Assembly: GCA_033763335.1 (NCBI GenBank) | Contig: JANRKU010000051.1 | Coordinates: forward strand, 1-64,000 | Length of the DNA: 64,000 nucleotides | Reading direction: 5' to 3' | DNA from: GCA-2794515 sp033763335 | Lineage (GTDB): Bacteria; Chloroflexota; Anaerolineae; Aggregatilineales; Phototrophicaceae | In this document: one piece after another, positions 28,565 to 35,894 of the stretch | Numbering within the stretch: the first letter of the stretch is position 1 | Layout: each line of letters opens with the position of its first letter | Made by a program: the position numbers and the translations under genes | The notes under the pieces: generated by a model | Told to the model about the DNA's origin: nothing | What the model saw: the letters and a program-made list of their open reading frames with translations, nothing else | The model's database searches: none

Positions 28565-29995
28565 GTGAGTATTTTGATTATTGATGTTGGTAGTTCATCA
28601 GTCCGTGCCTTGCTATTTGGCTATGAGAGCGCTCTCATATCAGAAGCCATTGCTCGCCGCGGTTATCGTTTTAATGCCGATGCAACGACAGATGCACATC
28701 ACCTACGCCAGTTGGTCGAGTCCTGCATAGATGAGGTGCTGATGATGCCATCAATCCCCAAAATTCGCGCGGTTGGGATGGCGACATTTGTCGGTAATCT
28801 GATGGGTGTGGATACATATAATTACCCCACCACGCCACTTTATACCTATGCTGATAATCGTAGTCGTGAATCGGCAAAAATACTCACCAACGACTATGAT
28901 GGTCAAGCAGTTCATGCCCGCACAGGCTGTCGCATTCATACGGCTTATCATCCCGCCAAATTACATTGGCTTAAAAAAAACGCCTTACAATTGGTTGAAC
29001 AGACTGCCTATTGGGTTGATTTTGCTACCTATTGCTACAGTGAGTGGTTTGGATATACTGTACCATGCAGTTATTCGATTGCCTCATGGTCTGGGCTACT
29101 CAACCGTGAAACCCTCACATGGGATGCGATATGGCTCACCCAATTGGGATTAAATGAGGCTCATCTGCCACTATTAACCGATTATAATGATACCCAACAA
29201 GGGCTTTATGCGCCATACGCTGACCGATGGTCGCAATTACGCGATACACCTTTTTATTTGGCAATCGGAGACGGCGCAGGGGCAAATATCGGCTCTGGTG
29301 GCATATCACCAGACCGTCCGGTACTCACGGTTGGCACAACATCGGCACTCCGTATTATCACAACACAACCTACTCCCCCACCAGAGGGGTTATGGTCATA
29401 TCGAGTAGATAAAAATCATCATCTCATCGGTGGCTCGACCAATGAAGGCGGTAATATTTTTGCATGGGCAAAAGAAACGTTACAGTTACCACTGGATACA
29501 ATCGAAGAAGCCCTCATAAGCAGTGAACCCGCGTCACATGGGTTAACGGTACTGCCCCTATTGGGCGGGGAGCGTAGCCCCAATTACAACGAATCTGCCA
29601 CAGGGACTCTACACGGCATAACGCTCAATACAACCCTATTGAACATCCTTCATGCGTTGCTCGAAAGTGTGGCATTACGATTACGCCTCATTTTGGAATC
29701 ATTCGATAATAAAGGGGATTTTATCCTAGCAGGTGGCGGGGCATTGCATCAAAGCCACGCATGGGCGCAAATTTTTGCAGATATATTGGAGCGCCCCATC
29801 TATTTGCTATCTGAACGTGAAGTGACCGCACGCGGGGTTTATGATTTGATAAAAAATCAGCCTCTGGAACAGATACAATCAGCAGAAATACTTTACGATA
29901 AGCAATTTTTCCCACGACTGCACTATGCCCCTCGCTATGCCGATTTACTCGACCAGCAAAAACAACTCTATACCCGACTCTATCACAAAGGATAA
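28565..29995 (+). CDS. FGGY family carbohydrate kinase (probable gluconokinase)
   Basis: 476 residues, starting at GTG 28565 with GAGGAT 8 bases upstream. DVGSSSVRALLF is the phosphate-1 loop, GDGAGANIGSGGISP the second ATP-binding segment and FILAGGGALHQSHAW the adenosine motif of FGGY kinases. TGCRIHTAYHPAKLHWL resembles gluconate kinases of this family. The neighbours gnd and an UlaG-like hydrolase favour a sugar acid such as gluconate as substrate, but xylulose or other sugars remain possible. A TATAAT box (28512-28517) lies upstream. Confidence 0.82.
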   Translation: MSILIIDVGSSSVRALLFGYESALISEAIARRGYRFNADATTDAHHLRQLVESCIDEVLMMPSIPKIRAVGMATFVGNLMGVDTYNYPTTPLYTYADNRSRESAKILTNDYDGQAVHARTGCRIHTAYHPAKLHWLKKNALQLVEQTAYWVDFATYCYSEWFGYTVPCSYSIASWSGLLNRETLTWDAIWLTQLGLNEAHLPLLTDYNDTQQGLYAPYADRWSQLRDTPFYLAIGDGAGANIGSGGISPDRPVLTVGTTSALRIITTQPTPPPEGLWSYRVDKNHHLIGGSTNEGGNIFAWAKETLQLPLDTIEEALISSEPASHGLTVLPLLGGERSPNYNESATGTLHGITLNTTLLNILHALLESVALRLRLILESFDNKGDFILAGGGALHQSHAWAQIFADILERPIYLLSEREVTARGVYDLIKNQPLEQIQSAEILYDKQFFPRLHYAPRYADLLDQQKQLYTRLYHKG

Positions 29996-29998
29996 ATC

Positions 29999-30814
29999 AT
30001 GTCAGAAAAACTCATCGCCCAAATCGAAAATTTGCCCATTTTGCCTAATAGCCTTGCCTTATGGGGACTTGGGCAAATGGGCTTGGTCATCAAAGGGACA
30101 GATGCTATTTTGTATATAGACCCGTGTCTGAGCAATACCATTTCAGGGCGTGCCTTCCCCCCTCCCATTTTGCCCGAACACATCACCCACGCCGATTATG
30201 TCTTGTGTAGTCACGAGCATATTGACCATTTCGATGTGCATACCCTCGCACCACTGCTAAAAGCCAGTCCACAGGCAAAAATTGTCACCACCCGTTGGTG
30301 TATGCCCGATATTGAATCGTTGCATGTTCCATTAGGTGATGTGATTTTCCCCACAGTCTTAGAACCGATAACCCTTCCAAACACCACCTGTAAAATCACT
30401 GCATTGCCATCTGCACATTACTTGCCCGAATATGACCCAGACAAAGGGTATCGCTGGTTGGGATTTTTGTTGGAATGGAATGGCATCACGGTTTATTTTG
30501 CGGGGGATACCATCATTTATGATGGCTATGTGGATATGCTCAAGCGCCTACCACATATCAATATCGCCATATTGCCAATCAATGGGCGCGATTTTTACCG
30601 CGAGGCAAAAGGGCTTGTTGGCAATTTACTGCCCAGAGAAGCCTCAAAATTGTCCTTAGAACTCAATTGGGATTTGGTAATTGTGGGGCATAACGACATG
30701 CTCCCCGCCAACACACTCCCTATGGGAGAAATCGCACAAGCCTTTGCCGATGATTGCCCACGCCAAGCCTATAAAATCTTGCAAGCGGGTGAATTATTGT
30801 ATTTTGCACAATAG
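29999..30814 (+). CDS. UlaG-like MBL-fold metal-dependent hydrolase
   Basis: 271 residues. SHEHIDHFD is the HxHxDH metal site, SAHY and FAGDT give the further ligands, matching the UlaG (L-ascorbate 6-phosphate lactonase)-like family, which acts on sugar-acid lactones and other phosphorylated compounds. It starts 3 bases after the FGGY kinase stop, so the two are surely one operon. A plausible job is opening a sugar-acid lactone ahead of phosphorylation and Gnd. The substrate itself is not determined by sequence. Confidence 0.82.
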   Translation: MSEKLIAQIENLPILPNSLALWGLGQMGLVIKGTDAILYIDPCLSNTISGRAFPPPILPEHITHADYVLCSHEHIDHFDVHTLAPLLKASPQAKIVTTRWCMPDIESLHVPLGDVIFPTVLEPITLPNTTCKITALPSAHYLPEYDPDKGYRWLGFLLEWNGITVYFAGDTIIYDGYVDMLKRLPHINIAILPINGRDFYREAKGLVGNLLPREASKLSLELNWDLVIVGHNDMLPANTLPMGEIAQAFADDCPRQAYKILQAGELLYFAQ

Positions 30815-30847
30815 ATGACAACACAGACGAATTCATGTTGCCATCTA
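30811..30847. terminator. Hairpin between convergent genes
   Basis: ATAGATGACAACA pairs with TGTTGCCATCTAT (one mismatch) around an 11-base loop, directly after the UlaG-like gene, whose stop codon lies in its first bases. It is followed by GCTTTT. Confidence 0.5.
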
Positions 30848-30852
30848 TGCTT

Positions 30853-31413
30853 TTAGCGTGAAATATGCGGGACGGTTTTTGATAATTCGGATGGGGTTAA
30901 ATTGTTGCGATAGGCAATTCCCGCCTGCCCCATTTTTTTGACCACCATATGATGAAATGGGCGGATAACATTAAAATAGACATGCCCCGTCCACCGATGA
31001 TGATGCACAATTGTTACCACATGAAATCGGTGAGTCGTCGCTGTAACGGGTTGGTCAATAATGGCAAGATACGCCGTCAAATGCGATTCTGCCGCGCCAG
31101 CCACCCAATGGTGATTTTCTTTGGCATCGTATACCGTAAAAAATGTCGCCTTTTCCCCCACCACAAAACTCACCTCTTCAGGTTTCATTTGCGTGTCTTG
31201 TGGGATACCCTCTTGCTTCATCCCCAATAAGCGCACAAATCCCCATCGCACCCGATACAAAAATTTTATCCATGCGGGATTATAAGAAAACATCCCTGCG
31301 ATAAATTCCCGTAACGTGATGTCGCCTTCAAACACTTTGACATCAATATGATTCGCATTTTGTGTATAGGCTAAAACTTCTGGCGTTTGGTCGATAATAG
31401 CGGTGGTTTTCAT
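30853..31413 (-). CDS. DUF2867-like protein
   Basis: 186 residues from ATG 31413 (MKTTAIIDQTPEVL). It resembles the DUF2867 family: a hydrophobic first half with WIKFLYRVRWGFVRLLG and a C-terminal FHVVTIVHHHRWTGHVYFNVIRPFHHMVV, a pattern I recall from proteins of unknown function fused to or beside sugar epimerase-like genes. No signal peptide. It overlaps the upstream membrane gene by ATGA (31410-31413), making a three-gene unit with the TetR regulator. Confidence 0.7.
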   Translation of the reverse strand: MKTTAIIDQTPEVLAYTQNANHIDVKVFEGDITLREFIAGMFSYNPAWIKFLYRVRWGFVRLLGMKQEGIPQDTQMKPEEVSFVVGEKATFFTVYDAKENHHWVAGAAESHLTAYLAIIDQPVTATTHRFHVVTIVHHHRWTGHVYFNVIRPFHHMVVKKMGQAGIAYRNNLTPSELSKTVPHISR

Positions 31414-31814
31414 GCGTAAATCCCTCCAAAAATGAGTAATGTGACCAGCAGACAGGCTATCCATTGTGGACTGCGAAATAATGTCTTATAGGTGCGAAGT
31501 GCTAAGGCGGGTAATATGACAATCACCATCGCATACCCCAAAAAATAAAGTGCAATACACAACGCGGTCAAATCAGCCCCAACCAATGATGTGTTCATCG
31601 CAAAAAAGATGAGCAAGCCCGCCGATATTAAAAATCCAATCGAAATCATGTGCCAGCCAAAGCGTATTTCTTGTTTAGCAATGCTCCCATCGCCATTGGG
31701 TATTTTTGGGAAGGTATCCGATGGCATCCGATTAAACACATATTCCCCGCCCCAGACATGAAGTGGCAAAAGCAACAAACACCATAAACCTGCTATCAAA
31801 AACCATGTATTCAC
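31410..31814 (-). CDS. Four-helix membrane protein of unknown function
   Basis: 134 residues with four hydrophobic helices (starting WFLIAGLWCLLLLPLHVW, and later FLISAGLLIFFA, ALYFLGYAMVIVILP, WIACLLVTLLIFGGI). A conserved-looking GGEYVFNRMPSD follows helix 1. The family is not recognised. It overlaps both the TetR gene upstream (31811-31814) and the DUF2867-like gene downstream, so translation of all three is coupled. Confidence 0.7.
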   Translation of the reverse strand: MNTWFLIAGLWCLLLLPLHVWGGEYVFNRMPSDTFPKIPNGDGSIAKQEIRFGWHMISIGFLISAGLLIFFAMNTSLVGADLTALCIALYFLGYAMVIVILPALALRTYKTLFRSPQWIACLLVTLLIFGGIYA

Positions 31815-32347
31815 GAATTTATCCCTCCATACAACCGTTGAAATTCATTAAATAATTGCACCATACCCGCTTCATCAATATGTGGCTGAATTTGCTGACT
31901 GCCGATGAGGACGGTATATAACAATTGAGCCAATAATCGGGCGCGGTCTGTGGATTCGCCTAATTCGATGAATAATTTTTGAACATACGCTACTCGTTGT
32001 TCATCTACCCGCGCTTGAACAGTCCGCACATCCGCATCTTGTAATGCCCATGCCCGAATCGCTACCTCAAGGTTTGGTGGATAGCTGGTGCTCGTCTCTA
32101 ATAATCGGCGCAGTTTATCGGGTGGGGTTTGTGCCTGTTCAGTGATATGGATAATATTATGTGTGCCTTCTTGCTCAAAATAAGCCAGTAGGTCGGTTTT
32201 ATACCCATTAAACCCCTTAAAATGATGATAAAAAGACCCCTTCGTGAGTCCTAACCGTTGACACAATAAATCAATTGTCAACGCCAAAACGCCACCCTCA
32301 GATAAAATGATACATCCTTCGTCTAACCAATCTTGTTTTGATGCCAT
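31811..32347 (-). CDS. TetR family transcriptional regulator
   Basis: 178 residues from ATG 32347 (MASKQDWLDEG). The longer frame runs through two operator palindromes and is not coding. The helix-turn-helix is LALTIDLLCQRLGLTKGSFYHHFKGFNGYK. The C-terminal ligand domain has RAWALQDADVRTVQARVDEQRV, a pattern shared by many TetR proteins of one subgroup. Two ATACCATAC-type palindromes immediately upstream identify it as an autoregulator of the downstream membrane protein and DUF2867-like gene. Confidence 0.9.
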   Translation of the reverse strand: MASKQDWLDEGCIILSEGGVLALTIDLLCQRLGLTKGSFYHHFKGFNGYKTDLLAYFEQEGTHNIIHITEQAQTPPDKLRRLLETSTSYPPNLEVAIRAWALQDADVRTVQARVDEQRVAYVQKLFIELGESTDRARLLAQLLYTVLIGSQQIQPHIDEAGMVQLFNEFQRLYGGINS

Positions 32348-32353
32348 ATATTC

Positions 32354-32408
32354 ATACCATACCGTATCGTATGCTTCATTTCCGATAGTATACCATACCG
32401 TATGGTAT
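32354..32408. promoter_or_regulatory. Two TetR operators
   Basis: ATACCATAC-C-GTATGGTAT (32390-32408) is a perfect 19-bp inverted repeat, and ATACCATAC-C-GTATCGTAT (32354-32372) differs at one base. Their starts are 36 bp apart, just before the TetR start codon at 32347, as expected for repressor sites in its promoter. Confidence 0.85.
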
Positions 32409-32560
32409 TGTAAAGAAGCAAAAATAGATATTTTGTTGATAAGATTTCGATAGGCAATTGGGATTGGGGGCAAATAGTAGATAGGTAAGACTAACGGCTC
32501 TAGTCCACCATACAAAATCTACCTATTTACACTTCTAAGAGTAATTACTAAAGGGGTTTC

Positions 32561-33433
32561 TTATTTCTCAGAAAATAGCACTTTTTTGGCAATTTCACTA
32601 ATCGCTCTTTCAACACTATTAGAAAAATTACCCCTTATTCCGTTACTAGCAATAAATTCTAGCCACTCATGAGAAAAGTTTTTGAATTGCGCCTCTAATT
32701 GTGGTTCTAACAGAAGAGATTTATAATCAGGTTTCTCGATACGCTGATTCTGTAAATTTGGAAAGGTTGTTTTCCACCAATTTAGGATATTGTTGGCTAA
32801 TTTTTGCCGATGCAAATACTGGTTTTGCTCATCAGCTATCTGTTTATAAGCACTTTCTTCAAATTTTTCCCAGAGGAATGTTGTCGTAAATTGCTCAATA
32901 TAAAAAGTCAATAATTGTTGGGTGGCTAGTTCCCCGCTATCAATATCACACCAAATTTCTTCGCCAAATTCATCTTCTGCCTCATCAAATTGCTGTGCAA
33001 ATTGTTCTCGAATTAACGCAGAAAGACGGTTTCGCATTTCAAACTCAAACTCATCACCATACATTTGCCAATCTTTCCCATAATAAGATTCATAGGTGGC
33101 AATCCAGTCGCCTGTATATGCTTCTTCAAGCCACTCTTTTACAGTGGGGTATAAATTTCTTAGCGCCTGTGTATCCCATTTATGTGAGAGCAGGTCGCCA
33201 GACAAATCATAAGTGTCATCCTCATCAACGAGTTCATAATGAATACCCTTCAATACCCAGCGCACAAATTTAACGCCAACCCACTCCAATAATTCTTGTC
33301 GCCATGCTTTGGTGATAATTAAATCGGGATAATCATCACGAAGCAAAATCGCCCAATAATCATCATCCCCTAAAATAAATAGGCTTTCTTCTGGTGTATA
33401 TTTTGTAATATCAAGAATCATAGAAATCAACAT
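32561..33433 (-). CDS. Acidic protein of unknown function
   Basis: 290 residues; ATG 33433 or 33421 may be the start. Soluble, strongly acidic and rich in Trp, with many Asp/Glu runs (LVDEDDTYDLSGD, FDEAEDEFGEEIW). No catalytic motif was recognised. It lies immediately outside the island boundary, next to a 17-bp match to jetD and the copA-tail fragment. Its base composition is more AT-rich than the chromosomal genes to its left. It could be an accessory or defence-linked gene, but nothing in the sequence shows a function. Confidence 0.6.
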   Translation of the reverse strand: MLISMILDITKYTPEESLFILGDDDYWAILLRDDYPDLIITKAWRQELLEWVGVKFVRWVLKGIHYELVDEDDTYDLSGDLLSHKWDTQALRNLYPTVKEWLEEAYTGDWIATYESYYGKDWQMYGDEFEFEMRNRLSALIREQFAQQFDEAEDEFGEEIWCDIDSGELATQQLLTFYIEQFTTTFLWEKFEESAYKQIADEQNQYLHRQKLANNILNWWKTTFPNLQNQRIEKPDYKSLLLEPQLEAQFKNFSHEWLEFIASNGIRGNFSNSVERAISEIAKKVLFSEK

Positions 33434-33462
33434 CCAAGTATTAATTGAGGGTTACAAAATCC

Positions 33463-33479
33463 TTTTTTCAAGCATATCA
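33463..33479. repeat. 17-bp match to the 3' end of jetD
   Basis: TTTTTTCAAGCATATCA here is identical to bases 34741-34757, which code for the C-terminus of JetD. It lies between the acidic-protein gene and the first repeat of the island. A single 17-bp match is not proof of shared history. Confidence 0.3.
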
Positions 33480-33497
33480 TCGTAGATTATATATATG

Positions 33498-33548
33498 AAA
33501 AGAGTCCTTACACAATTGTTTATGAAGGACTCTTTTATGGAACATGCT
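33498..33548. repeat. Repeat A, copy 1, with hairpin
   Basis: A 51-base unit contains the inverted repeat AAAGAGTCCTT...AAGGACTCTTT (33499-33535) around a 15-base loop and ends in GGAACATGCT. A diverged copy lies at 41343-41393. As a hairpin with T-run it could also terminate transcription. The two copies are direct repeats on either side of the Wadjet genes. Confidence 0.75.
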
Positions 33549-33558
33549 ATTTTGCTTG

Positions 33559-33603
33559 TTATATCGCTTTTTTCCTCAATCGAAGTGAGTTGGAAACCAC
33601 CAA
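33559..33603 (-). pseudogene. Fragment of a copA 3' end
   Basis: On the - strand this reads LVVSNSLRLRKKAI followed by a stop, matching the end of intact CopA (FVVSNSLRLRKRAI). Bases 33558-33592 match 49090-49124 at 34 of 35 positions in the same orientation. Just upstream, GTT TCC replaces GTA AGC, both coding Val-Ser, so this is an independent copA-derived tail, not a recent copy. No other CopA sequence precedes it. Confidence 0.75.
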
Positions 33604-33702
33604 TACCACCAAATCAGACCAGCCATAGCACTGGCTTGACAAGGCTAAACCTAGCCCTATTACCAGATTTAGGGCTATTGAAGAAGTTCCTGTTTTGATG
33701 AT

Positions 33703-33804
33703 TTAGTGCTTGAATAGGCATATCTGCAATCTATATGATATGCCTATATGTCTAAAGAAGGGCTGATACTCCAATACGATATGTTCACAGGACAACCTGT
33801 GGAC
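33703..33804. repeat. Repeat B, copy 1
   Basis: This 102-base stretch begins TTAGTGCTTGAATAGGC, contains the inverted repeat AGGCATAT...ATATGCCT (33716-33745) and runs into the start of the gene at 33748. Copy 2 is at 41394-41494. In copy 2 repeats A and B are directly joined, while here 154 bases (33549-33702) including the copA tail separate them. Confidence 0.75.
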
Positions 33805-34212
33805 AATCGTACCGCCACACAGAAAAAGCGTGACCAAGAAATTAATGCCCCTCAGCAGATTCAGATGTTCAAGACACCTGAAATCGTACAACTCGGAATG
33901 AAGAAAAAAACACTGTATGGGGAGTGGATGCAAAAAGCGCCACACCATCCCCTTGTCCTTCATCAAATAGATACTCGTACACCAGATGAAATTGAATGCG
34001 ACCTCATGCGTGAAGCTCAGAAAAAGACTATCCCCCTATTCGGAGATACCCCGCCAAAAGCTACACTCTCCCCTACTGTGATACCAGACACCCCTCTACA
34101 AACTGAGCCACGAGTTGTCTTTGATGCCAAGCGCGATAGACCTATCACGGGTTTGCGTGCGAAACTACGCGCTCAGTCGGTGAATATCCACCATCATGTA
34201 GGTACGGTTTAA
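33748..34212 (+). CDS. Conserved hypothetical protein
   Basis: 154 residues, basic and rich in Gln, Pro and Lys, with no membrane segment. The N-terminus (MSKEGLILQYDMFTGQP) includes a DMFTG motif; the C-terminal third is Pro/Thr-rich with a RPITGLRAKLRAQS tail. I do not recognise a domain. The start lies within repeat B, and a broken copy of its first 20 codons exists at 41441-41494, so an ancestral gene was duplicated on both sides of Wadjet. A hairpin directly follows the stop. Confidence 0.6.
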   Translation: MSKEGLILQYDMFTGQPVDNRTATQKKRDQEINAPQQIQMFKTPEIVQLGMKKKTLYGEWMQKAPHHPLVLHQIDTRTPDEIECDLMREAQKKTIPLFGDTPPKATLSPTVIPDTPLQTEPRVVFDAKRDRPITGLRAKLRAQSVNIHHHVGTV

Positions 34213-34213
34213 C

Positions 34214-34240
34214 CTACGGTTTTCCTTAACCGTAGATTTT
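34214..34240 (+). terminator. Rho-independent terminator
   Basis: CTACGGTT-TTCCTT-AACCGTAG is a perfect 8-bp stem with a 6-base loop, followed by ATTTT, two bases after the preceding stop codon. Confidence 0.7.
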
Positions 34241-34526
34241 AGCCACATATCAGGCATTTTCATGCCCCGACTACACTACATTTTCATTCCATGTAGCCCG
34301 CCCGCGCCAAAATTGTCGCAAGGAGTACCCCTTGTCATTCCAAGTTATGTTTTATGACCTACCTATTATCTACACTCATCACTCTATATCATAATTTAAA
34401 AAATATAAAATTTTGAAAAATTGAAAAATAATTTTTTCGCCTAAATAACGTAATTTTCGCAACACGGTTGCATAGATTGGCTAATGATTTCAGTCAATGT
34501 TAGGATACAATCATGCAAAAGGAATT
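34241..34526. other. AT-rich intergenic region without a gene
   Basis: I see no credible reading frame here. Bases 34385-34450 are almost pure A/T. It separates the hypothetical gene from the tex-like fragment and the jetD stop. Confidence 0.5.
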
Positions 34527-34643
34527 ATGATAGATACACCACAAATTATCACCATCCTCGCAACAGAACTAAATCTACGGGTAGGCACTGTTCTACACCG
34601 TGTGGCATTAGACTATGAGAATATTATCATATGCCCGATGTGA
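34527..34643 (+). pseudogene. Possible N-terminal remnant of a Tex-like protein
   Basis: A 38-codon frame with AAAGGA upstream reads IITILATELNLRVGTVLHRVAL after its first six codons. This is reminiscent of the first helices of the RNA-binding factor Tex (IA.EL.....V...VALLDEGNT), but then breaks off at ENIIICPM and a stop. The likeness is short and partial, so chance is not excluded. Confidence 0.3.
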
Positions 34644-34719
34644 AATTAAAAAGCAAAATTATGAGACCATTGGAAAATTTGAACATCAAGTATCATGGAA
34701 ATCAAGCACCATTAATGAC

Positions 34720-35883
34720 TTACGAAACCTTAAAAATCAATTTTTTCAAGCATATCACAGCATCATCCTGTGAAATATGTTCTTGCTCTAAACGCAAGTT
34801 ATTTTCTAAAATTTTTTGACATAGTTTTGCTTCTAATGGTGTCAAATTATCGAATCGTGCCGTGCGACTGGGCTTCCCTATAACGGCATATTGTGCATAT
34901 TTTTCAAAGGTAGAATTATCCATCATGATAGATTGTGTATGTGTAAAAATCCCGCGCAAATCAGATAATATCTCAAAACCATGTACATCCATATCCCCCC
35001 AGTAAATGATATGGGTATGATATAAATATGCTATATCTCGTAAAATATGGACGGCAAAACCACCCCCTAACAAGCCAACCGTATTTGGCAGTTTTGGCAA
35101 TGTGAGGAAATTAATTAAATTTTCTACAATAATGATATGCTTGGGTTTTATATGGCTTGAAAGTAGCTCGTTTAATTGAGATATGGGTAGTGATAAATCA
35201 TCAACCTGTATCCGATATAACCAATCTAGTTGTTCATCCAGCAATCGAAGGCGAATCAATGTGGGCTTATCTTTGAGACCAAATCGTCTATTAAAATCGG
35301 TTACATCAGAGCGTATTGTGTCTAGTGGAAGAAGTTGGTCTAACAAATCTCGTAAAATAGCAATATGTGTTTCAATAAATTTTGTGTGGATAGCAATAGG
35401 CAGTTCACGGATATATACATTGGGGCGTGGCTTTTTAATGAAATAATCGCACACCAATAATAAATCATCCCATTTATTATGGTAATCAATCACATATTGC
35501 GGATAAGATTGTATCCAACTTTCTAGTTCAGGAAATTTTTGATGTATCTTCTTAACATCTACAACAAATTGATTGAATTCTGTTGTCTTGCGAATAAGAG
35601 ATAAATAATCTTCTAAAGTACCGATAACAACTCGTTGTGGGACAGTTTGTTTACTGAATGCTTGCGTATTAACAATATTCCAGACAATTTCATAGCCTGC
35701 TCCGCGCTGTTCTTTAGAATATTGTCGCAATAGGTCAATATCTTTTCGCCGTTGCTCTAAATTTTTGGATAACGTGCCAATAGAAAATTCTATTGGAAAA
35801 ATCTCTTCCCCCAAAAACCATGCTCTAAGGACATCATGATATTTTCGTTTGGCACGGTTGATAATATCATCTGGTGTTATCAT
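34720..35883 (-). CDS. jetD: Wadjet protein JetD (DUF3322/DUF2220, Toprim nuclease subunit)
   Basis: 387 residues. The N-terminal DUF3322-like domain (to about residue 180) precedes a Toprim-type domain with Glu254 in IIIVENLIN, a glycine-rich LLGGGF, and the acidic DxD pair Asp297/Asp299 in YWGDMDVHG, all needed for cleavage by type I Wadjet JetD. RLEQEHI near the C-terminus is typical of the family. JetD nicks or cuts circular DNA that has been looped by JetABC, limiting plasmids. It begins 11 bases after jetC. Its last residues (CLKKLIFKVS) are less familiar and coincide with a 17-bp repeat, so the tail may be altered. Confidence 0.92.
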   Translation of the reverse strand: MITPDDIINRAKRKYHDVLRAWFLGEEIFPIEFSIGTLSKNLEQRRKDIDLLRQYSKEQRGAGYEIVWNIVNTQAFSKQTVPQRVVIGTLEDYLSLIRKTTEFNQFVVDVKKIHQKFPELESWIQSYPQYVIDYHNKWDDLLLVCDYFIKKPRPNVYIRELPIAIHTKFIETHIAILRDLLDQLLPLDTIRSDVTDFNRRFGLKDKPTLIRLRLLDEQLDWLYRIQVDDLSLPISQLNELLSSHIKPKHIIIVENLINFLTLPKLPNTVGLLGGGFAVHILRDIAYLYHTHIIYWGDMDVHGFEILSDLRGIFTHTQSIMMDNSTFEKYAQYAVIGKPSRTARFDNLTPLEAKLCQKILENNLRLEQEHISQDDAVICLKKLIFKVS

Positions 35884-35894
35884 TAAAAACCCTG

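Noticed and set aside
33498..33548. Hairpin repeat A as a CRISPR-like repeat
   Set aside because: Only two distant copies and no spacers; no cas genes in the window.
34720..35883. JetD treated as a truncated pseudogene because of the AT-rich end
   Set aside because: Toprim residues and the RLEQEHI tail segment are intact and the length is normal for the family.
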